DNA of 35,232 bases from AC-37 sp034663685 (GCA_034663685.1 JAXDJC010000218.1:1-35232), one strand, 5' to 3'. Shown: positions 15,165 through 23,468, counted from the stretch's first letter. The notes: generated by a model from the sequence alone, not told the origin. Translations and numbers: made by a program.

Positions 15165-15751
15165 GCGGCATGCTCCCTCTGCCGGAGCCCGTCGCGGAAC
15201 GCGCGCGCGGCGCGGCCCCGGTGGCTGATGGCGTCCTTGTCGGCCGGGTCGAGCTCGGCCATCGTGAGGCCGTCGTCGCGGTCGTCGGGCACGAAGGCCG
15301 GGTCGTAGCCGAAGCCGCCGTGGCCGCGCGGGCCGTGGGTGATCGTGCCCGTGCAGCGACCCTCGAAGAGCAGTGGGTCGGCACCGGGCTCGGGCACGTA
15401 GGCGAGCACGCACACGTATGTCAGCCGCGGGTCGCCGCCGGGGGGCACCTCGCGCAGCAGCTTGTCGAGGTTCTCCTGGTCGGTGGCGTGCTCACCGGCG
15501 AAGCGAGCGGAGCGCACCCCGGGCGCGCCGCCCAGCACGGCAGCCTCGATCCCGGAGTCGTCGGCCACCGCCGGCAGGCCGGTGGCGCGGGCGGCGGCCT
15601 CCGCCTTGATGTGCGCGTTGGCCGCGAAGGTGTCGCCGGTCTCGGGCGGCAGCTCGATGCCCGCGGGCAGCGGCACGAGGTCGCAGTCGGGCAGCAGCTG
15701 CTGGAGCTCGCGCAGCTTGTGGTCGTTGCGCGTGGCGAGGACGAGTCGCAC
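15161..15751 (-). CDS. rdgB: RdgB/HAM1 non-canonical purine NTP pyrophosphatase
   Basis: A 196-aa enzyme that hydrolyses dITP, ITP and XTP to the monophosphates, keeping deaminated purines out of nucleic acids. The N-terminal loop LATRNDHKLRELQQLL, the catalytic/metal segment AVADDSGIEAAVLGGAPGV, the FGYDPAF motif and the substrate loop KDAISHRGRA are all present. The GTG start lies 9 nt after the rph stop. The rph-rdgB pairing is a common bacterial arrangement and supports both calls. Confidence 0.95.
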   Translation of the reverse strand: MRLVLATRNDHKLRELQQLLPDCDLVPLPAGIELPPETGDTFAANAHIKAEAAARATGLPAVADDSGIEAAVLGGAPGVRSARFAGEHATDQENLDKLLREVPPGGDPRLTYVCVLAYVPEPGADPLLFEGRCTGTITHGPRGHGGFGYDPAFVPDDRDDGLTMAELDPADKDAISHRGRAARAFRDGLRQREHAA

Positions 15752-15760
15752 GGGCGGGCC

Positions 15761-16492
15761 TCAGCCGGCGGGCGCGCCGACGGCCTCGAGCTGCGCGGCG
15801 CGCAGCCGGTCGATGCCCGCGGCGGCCAGGGCGAGCAGCTCGTCGAGCGACGCGCGGGATAGGGGCGTGCGCTCGGCGGTGGCCTGAACCTCCACGAGCC
15901 CGCCGTCGCCCGTCATGACCACATTGGCGTCGACCTCCGCGGTGGAGTCCTCCGAGTAGTCGAGGTCGAGCAGCGGCTCGCCGCCGACCATCCCGCACGA
16001 AACCGCGGCCACCTGCTGGGTGAGCGGGATCGCGGCGAGCTTGCCCTCCTCCACCATGCGCGCGCACGCGAGGTGCAGCGCCACGTACGCGCCGGTGATC
16101 GACGCGCAGCGCGTGCCGCCGTCGGCCTCGAGCACGTCGCAGTCGAGGTAGATCGTGCGCTCGCCGAGCGCGGCGAAGTCGACGATGCCGCGGATCGAGC
16201 GGCCGATCAGGCGCTGGATCTCCACGCTGCGGCCGTCGAGGCGGCCCTTCGAGATGTCGCGCTGCTTGCGGTCGCCGGTCGAGGCGGGGAGCATCCCGTA
16301 CTCGGCCGTGACCCAGCCCCTGCCCTGGCCCCGCATCCAGCGCGGCACGTCGTCGACCGCCGAGGCCGTGCAGATCACGCGCGTGCCGCCCTGCGCGTAC
16401 AGCGCCGAGCCGGTGGCGCTGCGCACGAAGCCGGGCGTGATCGTGACGGGGCGCAGGTCGCCGGAGGAGCGGCCGTCGTTGCGCGTGCTCAC
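15761..16492 (-). CDS. rph: Ribonuclease PH
   Basis: A 243-aa phosphorolytic 3'-5' exoribonuclease that trims tRNA 3' ends. It shows the N-terminal RNase PH fold (LRPVTITPGFVRSATGSAL, GTRVICTASAVDDVPRWMRG), the conserved TAEYGMLPASTGDRKQRD segment, GRSVEIQRLIGRSIR and the phosphate-binding DGGTRCASITGA. The GTG start at 16492 overlaps the murI stop (GTGA); in-frame codons further upstream belong to murI in another frame. Length is normal for the family (about 240 aa). Confidence 0.95.
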   Translation of the reverse strand: MSTRNDGRSSGDLRPVTITPGFVRSATGSALYAQGGTRVICTASAVDDVPRWMRGQGRGWVTAEYGMLPASTGDRKQRDISKGRLDGRSVEIQRLIGRSIRGIVDFAALGERTIYLDCDVLEADGGTRCASITGAYVALHLACARMVEEGKLAAIPLTQQVAAVSCGMVGGEPLLDLDYSEDSTAEVDANVVMTGDGGLVEVQATAERTPLSRASLDELLALAAAGIDRLRAAQLEAVGAPAG

Positions 16493-17337
16493 GCGGCCCT
16501 CCCGGCCGGCGCGGGCGCGGCGGCGACGTCCACGTGCCGCACGTCGCCGAGCGGCAGCTGGAGGAAGCGGGTGCCGATCCGGCGGAACTCGTCCGGGTCG
16601 CCCGAGCACATGAAGCGGTAGCTGCCGCGCCGGTCGACCGGCGCCGAGAGGCCGTCGGCGTCGAGCTCGCCCTCCACGGTCTCGGCGATCGCCTGGCCGG
16701 AGCTGACGAGCGTGACGCCCCGGCCCAGCTCGCGCTGGAGCATCGGGCGCACGAGCGGGTAGTGGGTGCAGCCGAGGATCACGGTGTCCACGTCCGCTCG
16801 GCGCAGCGGCGCGCAGTACTCCCGGACGAGCGCGACCACGCGGTCGTCCACCACCTCGCCGGCCTGGATCAGCGGAGCCAGCTCGGGGCACGCGACGGGC
16901 GTGAGCGCAGCATCCGGCGCCCAGCGGGCGAGCGCCCGCGCGTAGGCGCCGCTGGCAACCGTGGCCGCCGTGGCGAGCAGGCCGACGCGCCCGCTGGTGG
17001 TGGCGGCGGACGCCAGGCGCGCCTCGGGCTCGACCACCGCAACCACGGGCACGCGGCGCCCGATCGTCTCCCGGAGCGCGGGAAGCGCGGCGGCGGTGGC
17101 GGAGTTGCAGGCCACGACGAGGAGCTTGGCCCCGTCGTCGAGCAGCCGGCCGGCAAGCTCGACCGCGAACGACTCGAGCTCCGCCGGCGAGCGCTGCCCG
17201 TAGGGGAAGCGGGCGGTGTCGCCGAGGTAGGTGAAGTCCTCGTGCGGAAGCGACACGAGCAGCTCGTGCAGAACGGTGAGCCCGCCGACGCCGGAGTCGA
17301 ACACGGCAATCGGCAGCGATGCCTCGCGGGCGGCCAC
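16489..17337 (-). CDS. murI: Glutamate racemase
   Basis: A 282-aa enzyme that makes D-glutamate for peptidoglycan. It has the N-terminal FDSGVGGLTV (Asp14) and both catalytic cysteines, Cys77 in VACNSAT and Cys190 in GCTHYPL (followed by His192). GTG 17337 is chosen because homology begins at once (LPIAVFDSG); an ATG at 17397 would add 20 residues with no family match. The stop overlaps the rph start. The order murI-rph-rdgB is a familiar actinobacterial cluster. Confidence 0.94.
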   Translation of the reverse strand: MAAREASLPIAVFDSGVGGLTVLHELLVSLPHEDFTYLGDTARFPYGQRSPAELESFAVELAGRLLDDGAKLLVVACNSATAAALPALRETIGRRVPVVAVVEPEARLASAATTSGRVGLLATAATVASGAYARALARWAPDAALTPVACPELAPLIQAGEVVDDRVVALVREYCAPLRRADVDTVILGCTHYPLVRPMLQRELGRGVTLVSSGQAIAETVEGELDADGLSAPVDRRGSYRFMCSGDPDEFRRIGTRFLQLPLGDVRHVDVAAAPAPAGRAA

Positions 17338-17401
17338 GCGGCCATGTTGGCAGAGCGGAGCGACGACGCAGGGGTGCCGCCGGCGTGCGCCGTGCACCCG
17401 G

Positions 17402-17749
17402 CTATGCGGCCAGGCCCGGCGCGGCGCCGCCCGGCGGGGGGTCGAGCAGCTCGAGCTGGTCGGCCATCACCTCGTAGCGCGAGCGGCGCTGGCCGCCCGG
17501 GTCGACCCACTCCTCGAGTGCGATCCGTCCGGCCACTCCCACGCGAGCCCCCACGGCCAGCGCCTCGTGGATCTCGCGCGCCTGCCAGCCGGAGGTGGTC
17601 ACCTCCACGTAGACCACGCCCGGCTCGCGGCCCCCTCCGCGCGCCACGCGCGGCACCGCGAGGCGCATCGCGCACACGTCCTCGCCGTCCTCGCCGGTCC
17701 TCATCTCCGGCGGCTCCGCCACTCGCCCGATCAGGCTCACACTGTTCAC
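17402..17749 (-). CDS. Short single-stranded DNA-binding protein (SSB paralogue)
   Basis: A 115-aa OB-fold protein. It starts MNSVSLIGRVAEPPEMR, then VCAMRLAVPR, YVEVTTSGWQAREIHEALAVGARV and GRIALEEW, which follow the SSB strand order. It lacks the long Gly-rich linker and the acidic DDDIPF-type tip that recruits partner proteins, so it is likely a second SSB, for example one used in uptake or stress, and not the replication SSB. The start is GTG 17749; a GTG three codons later is possible. It leads the murI-rph-rdgB run, 64 nt upstream of murI. Confidence 0.8.
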   Translation of the reverse strand: MNSVSLIGRVAEPPEMRTGEDGEDVCAMRLAVPRVARGGGREPGVVYVEVTTSGWQAREIHEALAVGARVGVAGRIALEEWVDPGGQRRSRYEVMADQLELLDPPPGGAAPGLAA

Positions 17750-17967
17750 GCCACCGGTGTTCGTGAGCGGCGGCGGCGTCCCCGCAACAACGGGCCGCGC
17801 GGGTGGGGAGCGGCGACGTCCGGACGCGGCCCGGCGCTTGCCGTCTACGTGATCGCCGGTTTTCCCACCCCCCGATCGTCGGGTCTTTGTGGCCTGAACG
17901 GTGGGGCGGCGCGGCTCCGAGCGCTCACGCCGCGGCTTCGACCGCTGCCCGGGCGGGCGCTGCGCGC

Positions 17968-18198
17968 TCAAAACTGCACCTTGTCGACCGCGTCCTTGAT
18001 CTTGCCGACGATCGAGTCGCCGAGGTCCTTGCCCTGGTCGGTCTTGTAGCCCTTCAGCGCGGCCACGACGCCGGCCATGACGAGGGCCACGAGCAGGATC
18101 AGCGCCACGTACTCGACCGTCCCCTGGCCGGCTGCCGAGCGCAGCCGGTCGGTGGCGCGGATGAGGGTGGCGTGCAGGTATCCGAAGGCGCGGTACAT
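17968..18198 (-). CDS. Flp-like type IVb pilin or small membrane protein
   Basis: A 76-aa protein with a basic leader of about 26 residues, then GQG/TVEYVALILLVALVMAGVVAAL. The Gly followed three residues later by Glu-Tyr matches the prepilin peptidase site of Flp pilins (mature Glu at position +3 from the cut here; canonical is +5), and the hydrophobic stalk follows. The C-terminal part (KTDQGKDLGDSIVGKIKDAV) is short and polar. GGAGGAG lies 6 nt before the ATG. No tad assembly genes (cpaF, tadB, tadC) are in the window, so it may be an orphan pilin or an unrelated single-pass protein. Confidence 0.65.
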   Translation of the reverse strand: MYRAFGYLHATLIRATDRLRSAAGQGTVEYVALILLVALVMAGVVAALKGYKTDQGKDLGDSIVGKIKDAVDKVQF

Positions 18199-18354
18199 GG
18201 GGTCTCCTCCCTTGAAAGGCGCCCCGGCGGAGCGCGCAAGCCGTCTCACCGGCGATGCTCCCGAGGGCCGCGTTACGGGACAAGACCGGCGTGTGACGAT
18301 TTGGCGGCGGGCTGGTGACGATCGCGAAACACGGCGCGAGGCCCCTCCTGCGGA

Positions 18355-18360
18355 TACGCT
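18355..18360 (+). promoter_or_regulatory. Candidate -10 box before the glycosyltransferase gene
   Basis: TACGCT, 8 nt before ATG 18369. No Shine-Dalgarno sequence is visible, so a leaderless or nearly leaderless transcript is likely. Confidence 0.4.
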
Positions 18361-18368
18361 CGCAACCG

Positions 18369-19328
18369 ATGCGGGTGCTGCTCGTGACCGGCATGTACCC
18401 GACGGCCGACCGGCCCGGGCTCGGCGGGTTCGTGCGCGACCAGGTGGAGTCGCTGCGCGCCCTCGGCGGCGTGGAGATCGAGCTGTTCGCGATCGAGCCC
18501 GGCGGCAGCGGCCGCTGGCTGGCCGCCGCGCACGAGCTGCGCCGCCGCTACCGCGGCGAGCGCTTCGACGTCGTCCACGCTCATTACGGCCTCGCCGGCT
18601 GGAGCGCCCTGGCCGTGCGCGGCGCGCCGCACATGGTCACCTTCCACGGCACCGACCTGGCCCACCCCGTGGTGGGCCGGCTCTCGCGCGCCCTCGCCCG
18701 CCTGATCGACCTCCCGGCGCCGGTCTCCACTCACCTCGCCCGGCTCCCGGGGGGCGGCCTTCCCGGCGCCGGGACCGCGACCCCGGCCGCGATCCTGCCG
18801 ATGGGCGTGAACCTCGACCGCTTCGGCCCCCGCGACCGGGCCGAGGCGCGCAAACGTCTGGGCCTGGGCCCCGGCGGCCCGTACCTCCTCTTCCCCGCGG
18901 ACCCCGCCCGGGCGGAGAAGCGGCACGACCGCGCGCGCGGGCTTGCGTCGGCCACCGGAGCCGAGCTGCTCGATTACGGCGGGGTGGAACCGGACGCCGT
19001 CCCCGACCTCGTGAACGCCGCCAACGCCGTGCTGGCGCCGTCCGAGCGCGAGGGCTACGGGCTCGCCCCGCTCGAGGCACTCGCGTGCGACGTGCCCGTC
19101 CTCTCGACCGACGTGGGCATCGCGCCGGTGGCCCTGCGCGGCGTGGCCGGCACCCTCTGCGCCCCGTTCGAGCGCGAGCGCTGGCTGCGCGCCCTCGAGC
19201 CCCATCTCGCCGACCCGGATCCGCGGATCGCCGGCCGCGCGCGCGCCGAGCTGTTCGATCGCAACCGAATGGCGGCGCGCGTGTTCGAGGTCTACCGAGA
19301 GCTCGCGGGCGGCTTCGCTCGCCGCTAA
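18369..19328 (+). CDS. GT-B glycosyltransferase, family 4
   Basis: A 319-aa retaining glycosyltransferase. The N-terminal Rossmann domain begins MRVLLVTGMYPTADRPGLGG and includes FDVVHAHYGLAG and VTFHGTDLAHP. The C-terminal domain has the GT4 nucleotide-sugar site SEREGYGLAPLEALACDVPV, the E-x7-E motif. The acceptor and donor cannot be told; GT4 enzymes build cell-envelope glycans or glycolipids. The start ATG 18369 fits family homology exactly; an upstream in-frame GTG at 18315 would add 18 unrelated residues. Two genes on the same strand follow at 16- and 5-nt spacing. Confidence 0.87.
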   Translation: MRVLLVTGMYPTADRPGLGGFVRDQVESLRALGGVEIELFAIEPGGSGRWLAAAHELRRRYRGERFDVVHAHYGLAGWSALAVRGAPHMVTFHGTDLAHPVVGRLSRALARLIDLPAPVSTHLARLPGGGLPGAGTATPAAILPMGVNLDRFGPRDRAEARKRLGLGPGGPYLLFPADPARAEKRHDRARGLASATGAELLDYGGVEPDAVPDLVNAANAVLAPSEREGYGLAPLEALACDVPVLSTDVGIAPVALRGVAGTLCAPFERERWLRALEPHLADPDPRIAGRARAELFDRNRMAARVFEVYRELAGGFARR

Positions 19329-19344
19329 CGTCTCGATCCAGCCC

Positions 19345-19815
19345 ATGATGGCCTTCCGAAACCGCGCAGCAGACAGGGCGCGCCGCGCCGCGAGCGGCGG
19401 CGACGGCCCGCCCGCCGGGCAGGATCCGCAGGTCCCCGGCGATCCGCTGACGGCGGCCACGGCCGACCGCAGCGCGATGCGCAAGCAGCTCCGCCGCGTG
19501 CACGAGCAGCGCGACCTCCTGCTCCACGAGCTCGGAGCCCTCGTGATGGAGATGCACCGCCAGGGCCGCCACGACCCGGCGCTCGTCGAGCGCAAGGCGC
19601 GCGAGGCGATCGCGGTCGACTCGGAGGCGCGCGCGCTGTCGGGCGCGCTCGAGCGAAACGAGCCGCTGCCCGGCGCCGCGCCGGTCGCCGCGCCCGCCGT
19701 TCAGGCGCCGCCCCCGTCCGCGGCCCAGCTCGTCTCGACCGACGCGCCGCCCCCGTCCCCCGCCGACCGAGTCGCGGGCGACGGCGTCCCCACCTACACG
19801 GTCACGACCCCCTGA
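19345..19815 (+). CDS. Coiled-coil protein of unknown function with Pro/Ala tail
   Basis: A 156-aa protein that I do not recognise. The N-terminus is basic and Gly/Pro-rich. A helical, probably coiled-coil segment (about 40-105: RKQLRRVHEQRDLLLHELG, then ALVMEMHRQGRHDPALVERK) follows, and the C-terminus is Pro/Ala-rich (APPPSAAQLVSTDAPPPS). That tail module recurs in the next gene, which begins 5 nt after this stop. No signal peptide or TM segment. Start ATG 19345, with a second ATG at the next codon. Confidence 0.65.
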   Translation: MMAFRNRAADRARRAASGGDGPPAGQDPQVPGDPLTAATADRSAMRKQLRRVHEQRDLLLHELGALVMEMHRQGRHDPALVERKAREAIAVDSEARALSGALERNEPLPGAAPVAAPAVQAPPPSAAQLVSTDAPPPSPADRVAGDGVPTYTVTTP

Positions 19816-19820
19816 GCAGG

Positions 19821-20966
19821 ATGCGCTTTCGCCGGGACAAGGGCGACGGAGACGCCGCGAGCCCACCGCCGCCCGACGCCTCCGCGCGCGTGGCCGACCC
19901 CGACGAGCTGCCCAAGGAGACGGTCAGCGCCGCGCCGCCCGGCCACGGCGACCGCGTGGAGAAGCCGGCCAAGGTGCTGCCCGCCCCGCCGCCGACCGCC
20001 GCCGCGCGGGTGGACTCGCCGGCGGCGGGCGCAACGAAGCCCGGCGACTCGCCGACTCCGACCGCCGGCACCCCGGTGCCCGCGCCGAGCGCAGCCGCCC
20101 GGGTGGACGCGCCCGCGCCGAGCGCAGCCGCCCGCGTGGACGCGCCCCCGCCGCAGCCCGGCCAGCTCGTGTCCGCCGCGCCCCCGAGCGCAGCCGCCCG
20201 CGTGGACGCGCCCCCGCCGCAGCCCGGCCAGCTCGTCTCCGCCGCCCCAGCCGCCGCGGCCGTCGCGTGCCCCAACTGCGGCGCCGCCGCGCGGCCGGGT
20301 CAGGAGATGTGCATCGTCTGCGGCGCGCGGATCGCGCCCGGCGGGCCCGGCGCCGCCGCGGTCGCGGGCGGGCGCAACTGGCGCCTGCCCGCCGCCCTGG
20401 CCGGCCTCGGCGTGCTCCTCGTGGGCGCGGCCGTCGCCTTCGCGATCGTCGAGCTGACCTCGGGCGACCAGGTGAAGAAGAGCGACGTGGCGGACCTCTC
20501 GCCGTCGACCACGGCGCCCGCCACCCCGCCCGCCTCGACCACCCCCACCCCCACCGCCCCGCCCACGCCGAGCGGCCCCACGATCCCGCCCGCCTCGGGC
20601 CAGACCCAGCCGGACACCAACTCCTCCCCCACCACACCCCAGACCACGCCCACCACACCGACGACCCCGACCACGCCGAATACCCCTGCCGGCCCCACCG
20701 ACTGGCCCGCCGGCAAGACCGCCTACACGGTCGTGCTCGTCTCGGCCACCTCGAAGAACGCGGCCGACGCCAAGGCCGAGCAGGCCGTCAAGCGCGGCAT
20801 CAAGGCCGGCGTGCTGCGCTCGGACGACTTCTCGAGCCTGCGGCCCGGCTTCTGGGTCGTGTTCGCCGGCCAGTACAAGACGAGCCAGGCCGCCACCCGC
20901 GCCGCCGACAACTACGCGCAGCAGGGCTTCGGCGGCGGCTACCCGCGCCAGGTCAAGCCGAAGTAA
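19821..20966 (+). CDS. Zinc-ribbon, single-TM protein with C-terminal SPOR domain
   Basis: A 381-aa protein. Order: a disordered Pro/Ala repeat region (about 10-148), a zinc ribbon (Cys150, Cys153, Cys164, Cys167 in CPNCG and CIVCG), one TM helix (about 189-211), a Thr/Pro-rich linker (about 225-295) and a SPOR-like domain (about 302-379: YTVVLVSATSKNAADAKAE, FWVVFAGQYKTSQAAT). SPOR domains bind denuded glycan strands at division septa. The topology would put the ribbon in the cytosol and SPOR at the wall, linking the inside to peptidoglycan. The 3' end overlaps the convergent deacetylase gene by 14 nt. Translation coupling with the coiled-coil gene is likely. Confidence 0.8.
   Translation: MRFRRDKGDGDAASPPPPDASARVADPDELPKETVSAAPPGHGDRVEKPAKVLPAPPPTAAARVDSPAAGATKPGDSPTPTAGTPVPAPSAAARVDAPAPSAAARVDAPPPQPGQLVSAAPPSAAARVDAPPPQPGQLVSAAPAAAAVACPNCGAAARPGQEMCIVCGARIAPGGPGAAAVAGGRNWRLPAALAGLGVLLVGAAVAFAIVELTSGDQVKKSDVADLSPSTTAPATPPASTTPTPTAPPTPSGPTIPPASGQTQPDTNSSPTTPQTTPTTPTTPTTPNTPAGPTDWPAGKTAYTVVLVSATSKNAADAKAEQAVKRGIKAGVLRSDDFSSLRPGFWVVFAGQYKTSQAATRAADNYAQQGFGGGYPRQVKPK
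20085..20246 (+). repeat. In-frame codon repeats in the SPOR gene
   Basis: A 33-bp unit (peptide PSAAARVDAPA) starts at 20085 and again at 20118. A 66-bp unit starting at 20118 (peptide PSAAARVDAPPPQPGQLVSAAP) repeats at 20184, nearly identical over 63 nt. All periods are multiples of 3, so they alter the length of the disordered region without breaking the frame. Confidence 0.85.
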
Positions 20967-21972
20967 CCGCCGGCCAGTACCGCCCGACGACCGCCGCCGC
21001 CCGCTCGGTGACCGCGTCCGGCTCCGCCCGCGGCGCGTCCCCGCCCTCGGCGAACGCCTCCATCGTGGCCGCCACCGACTGCGCCAGCGCGGCGAGGTCG
21101 TAGCCGCCCTCGAGCACCGCGCCCACCGGCGCCCCGAGCTCCTGCCCGAGGCTCCGCACCTGGAGCGCCATGGCCGCGAACGAGCCGGTCTCGAGCCGGC
21201 AGTCCGCGAGCGGGTCGTCGCGGTGAGCGTCGAATCCGGCGGACACCAGGATCAGCTGCGGCTCGTACGCCCGCACGGCGGGCGCCACCACGTGCTCGAC
21301 CAGCGCGAGCCACGTCCCCTCGCCCGACCCCGGCGGCACCGGGAGGTTGAGCGAGTAGCCCTCGCCGTGGCCCGACCCGACGTCGCTCAGCGCACCCGTG
21401 CCCGGATACAGCGGCGACTGGTGGATGCTCGCGAACAGCACGGCGGGATCCGAGTGGAAGATGTCGTTGGTGCCGTTGCCGTGGTGCACGTCCCAGTCGA
21501 GCACGAAGACCCGTTCGAGCCCGAGTGAGTCGAGCGCGTGCCGCGCGGCCACGGCCACGTTGTTGAAGAGGCAGAAGCCCATGGCCCGCGACGGCTCGGC
21601 GTGGTGCCCGGGCGGGCGCAGGCCGCAGAACCCGAACGGCGCCTCGCCCGCCGCCAGCGCGCCGGCCAGCGCGCAGGCCGCCCCCGCCGCGTGCAGCGCG
21701 GCGCCGAACGAGCCCGCGCTGGCCACGGTGTCGGGATCGAACGCTCCGCCGCCGCCCTCGGACATCTCGCGCACGGCGCGCACCTGGCTCTCCGGGTGCA
21801 CGGCGACCAGCGCGTCCATCGCCACCTCGGGCGCCTCGCGGCGCTCGTAGCCGAGCCACCCGCGCGCCTCCAGCTCGCGCTCGATCGCGGGAATCCGCCC
21901 CGGTCCCTCCGGATGGGGCCCGGTGTCGTGCTCAAGCGACGACTCGTGGCGGAAGTAGAGCGGGGGCGCCAT
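20953..21972 (-). CDS. Class II-like histone deacetylase family protein (acetylpolyamine/acetoin type)
   Basis: A 339-aa arginase-fold zinc hydrolase that removes acyl groups from amines. The active-site His pair is at 123-124 (RPPGHHAEP), zinc ligands are Asp161 and His163 (VLDWDVHHGNG) and Asp248 (SAGFDAHRDD), and the tyrosine loop is LEGGYDL. Bacterial members deacetylate acetylpolyamines or other small acyl-amines, or act like AcuC on acetyl-CoA synthetase; the substrate here is open. ATG 21972 starts with PLYFRHESSLEHDTGPHPE, the usual family N-terminus; the longer open frame upstream is out-of-frame overlap with nadB. It is divergent from nadB. Confidence 0.92.
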   Translation of the reverse strand: MAPPLYFRHESSLEHDTGPHPEGPGRIPAIERELEARGWLGYERREAPEVAMDALVAVHPESQVRAVREMSEGGGGAFDPDTVASAGSFGAALHAAGAACALAGALAAGEAPFGFCGLRPPGHHAEPSRAMGFCLFNNVAVAARHALDSLGLERVFVLDWDVHHGNGTNDIFHSDPAVLFASIHQSPLYPGTGALSDVGSGHGEGYSLNLPVPPGSGEGTWLALVEHVVAPAVRAYEPQLILVSAGFDAHRDDPLADCRLETGSFAAMALQVRSLGQELGAPVGAVLEGGYDLAALAQSVAATMEAFAEGGDAPRAEPDAVTERAAAVVGRYWPAVTSA

Positions 21973-21977
21973 GCCGG

Positions 21978-21984
21978 TACGGTA
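21978..21984. promoter_or_regulatory. Overlapping divergent -10 boxes between the deacetylase gene and nadB
   Basis: The 7-nt palindrome-like TACGGTA reads TACGGT on the plus strand (9 nt before the nadB TTG) and TACCGT on the minus strand (6 nt before the deacetylase ATG). Both fit TANNNT. Only 20 bp separate the two start codons, so any promoters here must overlap. Confidence 0.45.
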
Positions 21985-21992
21985 GACCCCGC

Positions 21993-23468
21993 TTGCACAC
22001 TGAGCCGACAGCGTCGCTCGACGCGGATGTGGCGGTGGTGGGCGCCGGCGCCGCCGGGCTGTACGCGGCGCTGGTCGCGGCACGCGAGGGGGCCCGCGTG
22101 GTGCTCGTCTCGCGCTCGCCGCTCGCCGAGTCCGCGAGCTTCTGGGCCCAGGGCGGAATCGCGGCCGCCCTGGCCGTGTACGACTCGCCGGAGCGCCACC
22201 TCGCCGACACCCTCGCCGCCGGCCGCGGCGCCTGCCGCGACACCGCCGCGCGCGTGCTCTGCGACGAGTCGCCCGACGCGGTGCGCGACCTCGAGGCGCT
22301 CGGCGTGGCCTTCGACGCGGACCGCCGCGGCTCGCTCGCGCTGGGGCTCGAGGGCGGCCACTCGGTGCGCCGGGTGGTGCACGCGGGCGGCAGCGCCACC
22401 GGCCAGCGGATCACGCGCGAGCTATCGGCCCTGGTGGCGCAGAGCGAGAGGATCGAGGTGCTGGAGGGAACGACCGCGAGCGCCCTGTGGCGCCACGAGG
22501 GCCGCTGCGCCGGCCTGCGCGCCGAGCGGACGGGCGGCGGCGCCGAGACAGTGCTCTCCGCGCGCGCCACCGTGCTCGCCACCGGCGGCGCGGCCGCGCT
22601 CTGGGAGCGCACCACCAACCCGCGCGGAGCGATCGGCGCGGGCGTGACGCTCGCCGCGCACGCCGGGGCGCGGCTGGCCGACCTCGAGATGACTCAGTTC
22701 CACCCCACCGCCCTGCTCCACGAGGACCCGCGCCACGACGGCTTCCTGATCACCGAGGCGATCCGCGGCGAGGGCGCCCTGCTGATCGACGAGGGCGGCG
22801 GCCGCTTCGTGGACGAGCTGGCCCCGCGCGACCAGGTCGCCCTTGCCGTCCAGGGTGTGCTCGCGTCCGGCGAGCGCGTGTTCCTGGACATGCGCATGAT
22901 CGACATGCGCGGTTTCCCCAACGTGGCCGCGGCGCTGCGGCGCGCCGGGCTCGACCCCGGCCGCGAGCCCGTGCCGGTCGCGCCCGCCGCCCACTACACG
23001 ATGGGCGGCGTGGCGGTGGACATCGACGGGCGCTCGTCGATCGAGGGCCTGCTGGCGGTGGGCGAGTGTGCCTGCAGCGGCCTGCACGGAGCCAACCGCC
23101 TCGCCTCGAACTCGCTGGCCGAGTGCTTCGTGTTCGGCCGCCGCGCGGGCCTGGCCGCCGCCGCCTCGCCCGCGCTCCCCGCCAACCCGGGCCCGGCCCC
23201 GATCGAGGGCCCCAACCCGGTCCCCCCGCGGCCCACTCGCGCGGCGCTATGGCGCGGCGCCGGCCTGCACCGCACCGAGGCCGGCCTGCGCGAGCTGCTG
23301 GACGACCCGTTCCCGCTCGCCCGCCACATCGCGGCATCCGCGCTTGCGCGCCAGGAGAGCCGCGGAGCCCACCAGCGGCAGGACTTTCGGGTTTCCGACC
23401 CCCGCCTCGACGGTATGCATGTGACTCTCACGGATGACGAAGATCCGCTCCTCGAGCGCTGGGCATAA
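21993..23468 (+). CDS. nadB: L-aspartate oxidase
   Basis: A 491-aa FAD enzyme that oxidises L-aspartate to iminoaspartate, the first step of de novo NAD synthesis. The FAD site DVAVVGAGAAGLYAALVAA begins near residue 11. SFWAQGGIAAAL, HPTALLHEDPRHDGFLITEA and the family-specific HYTMGGVAVD followed by GECACSGLHGANRLASNSLAE are present. The TTG start at 21993 leaves 11 residues before the Rossmann strand, which is normal; no better start exists, as the next GTG lies inside the dinucleotide-binding motif. nadA and nadC are not in the window. Confidence 0.92.
   Translation: MHTEPTASLDADVAVVGAGAAGLYAALVAAREGARVVLVSRSPLAESASFWAQGGIAAALAVYDSPERHLADTLAAGRGACRDTAARVLCDESPDAVRDLEALGVAFDADRRGSLALGLEGGHSVRRVVHAGGSATGQRITRELSALVAQSERIEVLEGTTASALWRHEGRCAGLRAERTGGGAETVLSARATVLATGGAAALWERTTNPRGAIGAGVTLAAHAGARLADLEMTQFHPTALLHEDPRHDGFLITEAIRGEGALLIDEGGGRFVDELAPRDQVALAVQGVLASGERVFLDMRMIDMRGFPNVAAALRRAGLDPGREPVPVAPAAHYTMGGVAVDIDGRSSIEGLLAVGECACSGLHGANRLASNSLAECFVFGRRAGLAAAASPALPANPGPAPIEGPNPVPPRPTRAALWRGAGLHRTEAGLRELLDDPFPLARHIAASALARQESRGAHQRQDFRVSDPRLDGMHVTLTDDEDPLLERWA

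Noticed and set aside
17875..17890. CCCGA/TCGGG hairpin between the pilin and ssb genes, considered as a riboswitch or terminator
   Set aside because: Five-bp stem; I compared the surrounding minus strand with the c-di-GMP-I consensus from memory and key conserved blocks are missing.
20085..20246. Tandem repeats that might suggest a CRISPR array or minisatellite element
   Set aside because: Periods are 33 and 66 nt with no spacers, in frame with the SPOR gene, and encode a Pro/Ala linker.
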